A stretch of 64,000 nucleotides of DNA. It comes from Sipunculus nudus (Eukaryota; Annelida; Sipuncula; Golfingiida; Sipunculidae). Numbering within the stretch: position 1 is the first letter of the stretch; each line of letters opens with the position of its first letter. The stretch spans positions 76,949,891-77,013,890 of the forward strand of contig CM049317.1 in assembly GCA_026874595.1 (NCBI GenBank). Direction: 5' to 3'. Below are positions 62,740 to 64,000 of the stretch, one piece after another. The notes beneath the pieces were generated by a model that made no database searches, was not told the origin of the DNA, and saw nothing but the letters and a program-made list of their open reading frames with translations. The translations under genes and the position numbers were made by a program.

Positions 62740-63644
62740 GATAAAGCGAAGCATTTCATTGGGCCAGTGTATTTTTTTTCTCTCTCTCTCTCTTATATGA
62801 TTCAGTGTGTTCCTACCCTGGCCACCCGATTGAGAGTTCCTATTTTGACCACCAGGGGTCGTACTCGGTGTGTTCGAAGATGGAGTGCTCCTCACTGCTG
62901 TAGATATACGATTAGCTGTAAATATATGTATTTAATGCGCCCTTAAGTAACACGTTTAACCCAAACTACACTAATGGGTCAATGTGCGTGGCTATATAGT
63001 TATAGATCTACCTGTATGGAATGAATGTATCGTTATGAATGTTATTAATAAGCTAATATTGCTATAGCACAGCATGTAGATAATTGTACAGCTTTAACAA
63101 CGTAAGCATTTCGTATTGTTTTGTGCACGCTGAGAACACTGCATAACTAATGGTTACATTGCGTTCCTATACTAAAGACGTCATCAACTGAACATGGACA
63201 TAAACATTAAAGTATATTAGCAACACTGCACGTTTAGGCATACATAACACCATACAATAAAAGACTATTAATAATAGGCAAAGACGTTATCAGCATAAAC
63301 ATGAAAGGTAACACTGGACGGACATAACAAAAAAAGTATACGCATTAAACAAAGTACGGGTCACACGGAGTCAATAAACCAAATGGTTATTGTGATATTT
63401 TAGATTCTGAGGACGATAAGGGTATTAGTATTATAATGTAATCCACGTTCATACAAATTACCATTCATGTTAAATGTGAGTCATCTAACGCTACACATAT
63501 TTAGATGTATTTAGGTGTGGCTGACTAGATGGGATGGTTATTTTATATTAAACGACGTTATGAAGCAGGACTTACTGGTACGTGTAATCACTGATGGCGT
63601 CCGGACTGTAACCACGGGAACCGGTCGTTGGTTGCTGGGTATAC
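58383..63644 (-). CDS. Single-pass membrane protein with Ser/Thr/Pro-rich ectodomain and tyrosine-rich 19-residue tail repeats (3' part of gene)
   Basis: The gene runs leftward and its 5' exons lie beyond the window. Exons in transcription order are 63576-63644, 62817-62915, 62094-62276, 61481-61562, the repeat exon from 60696, and a terminal exon 58383-58498. All junctions are GT-AG and phases match (1,1,1,2,1). The ectodomain part is rich in Ser, Thr, Pro, Gly and Asn (PNNGNGNGNGGLTTGSG; a PGGGGGVP stretch), so mucin-like O-glycosylation is likely. One transmembrane segment (LIILGIIILLLFIAFLIL) ends in CCLYKKNS, a stop-transfer pattern giving type I topology. The cytoplasmic part starts NEKVDPAEEHYNGYDARPF and enters 21 copies of YMYEPVYISPSKYLYISNG. 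YISP fits the YxxP class bound by Crk/Nck-type SH2 domains when phosphorylated, so a scaffold or receptor role is inferred. No known family was recognised. Confidence 0.85.
59382..60696 (-). CDS. Cytoplasmic exon with 21 tandem 19-residue tyrosine-rich repeats
   Basis: Acceptor TTTGGTTTTTACAG at 60697; about 45 unique codons (including RPFAPIPNSRSLSQTSMNG) precede the repeats. Each repeat has up to five tyrosines (YMY, VYI, YLYI); one copy has F in place of the YISP tyrosine, and several have KC in place of KY. If not spliced, the frame ends NCRLN then TAA at 59382-59384. If spliced at the first repeat donor the exon is 60542-60696 (155 nt); each later donor adds exactly 57 nt, so frame is always kept. 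Which end is used cannot be decided from sequence. Confidence 0.8.
59392..60575 (-). repeat. 57-bp tandem repeat, 21 copies, each with a splice donor
   Basis: Period 57 bp (for example CTGGTTCGTACATG recurs every 57 bases from 59415 to 60555 on the plus strand). Copies differ at only a few positions (TGTATCC or TGTTGCC; GGTAC or GGCAC; TTGG or TCGG), so they are homogenised or young. On the minus strand 20 copies contain CCRA then GTAAGT, a near-consensus 5' splice site; the copy nearest the stop has GTAATT. The plus-strand frame across the array (59573-60586) is a shadow. Confidence 0.97.
60949..61140. mobile_element. Possible eroded GGCGGATCC-end MITE
   Basis: The left end CAGGGACGGATCCAGGACT closely resembles the start of the element at 40004. 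A right end is only vaguely seen (CTAGATCCTCTACTAAATCT near 61113-61132). It sits in the intron between the transmembrane and repeat exons. Confidence 0.35.
61481..61562 (-). CDS. Transmembrane exon
   Basis: 82 nt, acceptor TATATTTTAG, donor GTGAGT, entering phase 1 and leaving phase 2. It encodes about 20 hydrophobic residues, then CCLYKKNS, with two juxtamembrane Cys that could be palmitoylated (inference). Confidence 0.9.
61590..61735. promoter_or_regulatory. Intronic cluster of AGGTCA half-sites
   Basis: At least six AGGTCA or close variants within 140 bp on the plus strand, including two TCAAGGTCA strings (about 61601 and 61696). AGGTCA is the nuclear-receptor half-site; this may be a regulatory element or just a fragment of the GGTCAAGGTCA repeat families found elsewhere in the window. 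Confidence 0.35.
62094..62276 (-). CDS. Ectodomain exon C
   Basis: Acceptor TTCATTTTCATAG, donor GTGAGT, 183 nt, phase 1-1. Encodes alternating Asn-Gly and Gly-rich low-complexity sequence, then SNSQFDPMLI leading to the membrane segment. Confidence 0.85.
62708..62736. repeat. (GA)n microsatellite
   Basis: Fourteen GA units in the intron between exons B and C, with a (TC)n tract 45 bp away at 62779-62793 that could pair with it. Confidence 0.9.
62817..62915 (-). CDS. Ectodomain exon B
   Basis: Acceptor ATATATTTACAG, donor GTAGGA (weaker), 99 nt, phase 1-1. Ser/Thr-rich: STPSSNTPSTTPGGQ, then an Asn/Gln/Gly stretch. Confidence 0.8.
63576..63644 (-). CDS. Ectodomain exon A
   Basis: Acceptor AAATTTATCTAG, donor GTAAGT, 69 nt, phase 1-1. 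Encodes IPSNQRPVPVVTVRTPS and ITRT, Thr/Pro-rich. Confidence 0.8.
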
Positions 63645-64000
63645 CTAGATAAATTTTAAAAAAATATGATAATTGTTTTTACATTTTATAACATTTTTAT
63701 GCATGCATCAATAACAACATACAATTATGTTATATGAAGATGATTTCAGATACGAAAAATTGCACACGTATGTCTTTTCTCTCAATTAAATCTATGTCAA
63801 TTTAAATCGAAGTGCATCCCACGATGCAAATTACTAAAATTCAACATACAATCATAAACCGCGCTATATATTACGATCGTGCCCTAAATAAGTGGATTCT
63901 AGTGAAAGCAGAACCCTTTCGTTTCTTGAATGGTTTGTGAAATATAGTATATGTGTCTTTTTTTATGAAACGCTATATACTGTTAGTGCATTGTAAATTA
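63645..64000. other. Intron of the membrane-protein gene reaching the window edge
   Basis: AT-rich with no further minus-strand exon recognised. The signal-peptide exon of the gene must lie beyond 64000. Confidence 0.5.

Overview
This looks like nuclear DNA of an invertebrate, most likely a lophotrochozoan and probably a mollusc; that assignment is inference. The supports are AT-rich sequence, genes split by long GT-AG introns, many AT dinucleotide tracts, large minisatellites, several DNA-transposon-derived repeats, a LINE, and genes of animal type (F5/8 type C and ShK domains, a family 31 glycosyltransferase, a type I membrane protein). No bacterial gene, operon, CRISPR array, rRNA or convincing tRNA was seen.

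Layout. 1-3.7 kb: the 3' part of an L1/Tx1-like LINE, open from the window edge but broken by one frameshift. 3.74-8.39 kb: two abutting minisatellites, one of 27 bp (with a unique 120-bp spacer) and one of 22 bp. 8.9-11.5 kb: a heavily decayed Ty3/gypsy pol remnant (protease, integrase zinc-binding region, integrase core end and C-terminal region recognisable). 12.4-12.8 kb: a 41-bp inverted repeat. 13-19.6 kb: mostly featureless, with a possible signal-peptide exon near 17.0 kb.

19.68-36.59 kb: a plus-strand gene for a secreted coiled-coil protein ending in an F5/8 type C (discoidin) domain. The discoidin domain is cut by a 15-kb phase-1 intron, and inside that intron lie small exons including a complete six-cysteine ShK module, all symmetric phase 1-1, so they could be included without breaking frame.

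37-55 kb: repeat-rich and gene-poor. It holds hAT-like and pogo-like short inverted-terminal elements, repeats with a roughly 140-bp period carrying the TCAAGGTCA motif, two inverted copies of one longer repeat element (47.7-49.3 and 53.7-54.95 kb), and a 34-bp minisatellite. 55.32-56.43 kb: an intact, single-exon family 31 beta-1,3-glycosyltransferase.

58.38-63.64 kb, minus strand: the 3' part of a gene for a single-pass membrane protein. Three Ser/Thr/Pro/Gly-rich extracellular exons and one transmembrane exon join in a continuous frame to a cytoplasmic exon made of 21 tandem 57-bp (19-residue) repeats. Twenty of the 21 repeats carry a perfect GTAAGT splice donor in phase 1, and a downstream terminal exon at 58383-58498 accepts phase 1. 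The locus therefore looks like a ladder of competing in-frame 5' splice sites that could give cytoplasmic tails with different numbers of YISP (YxxP class) tyrosine motifs. This is the most unusual structure in the window.
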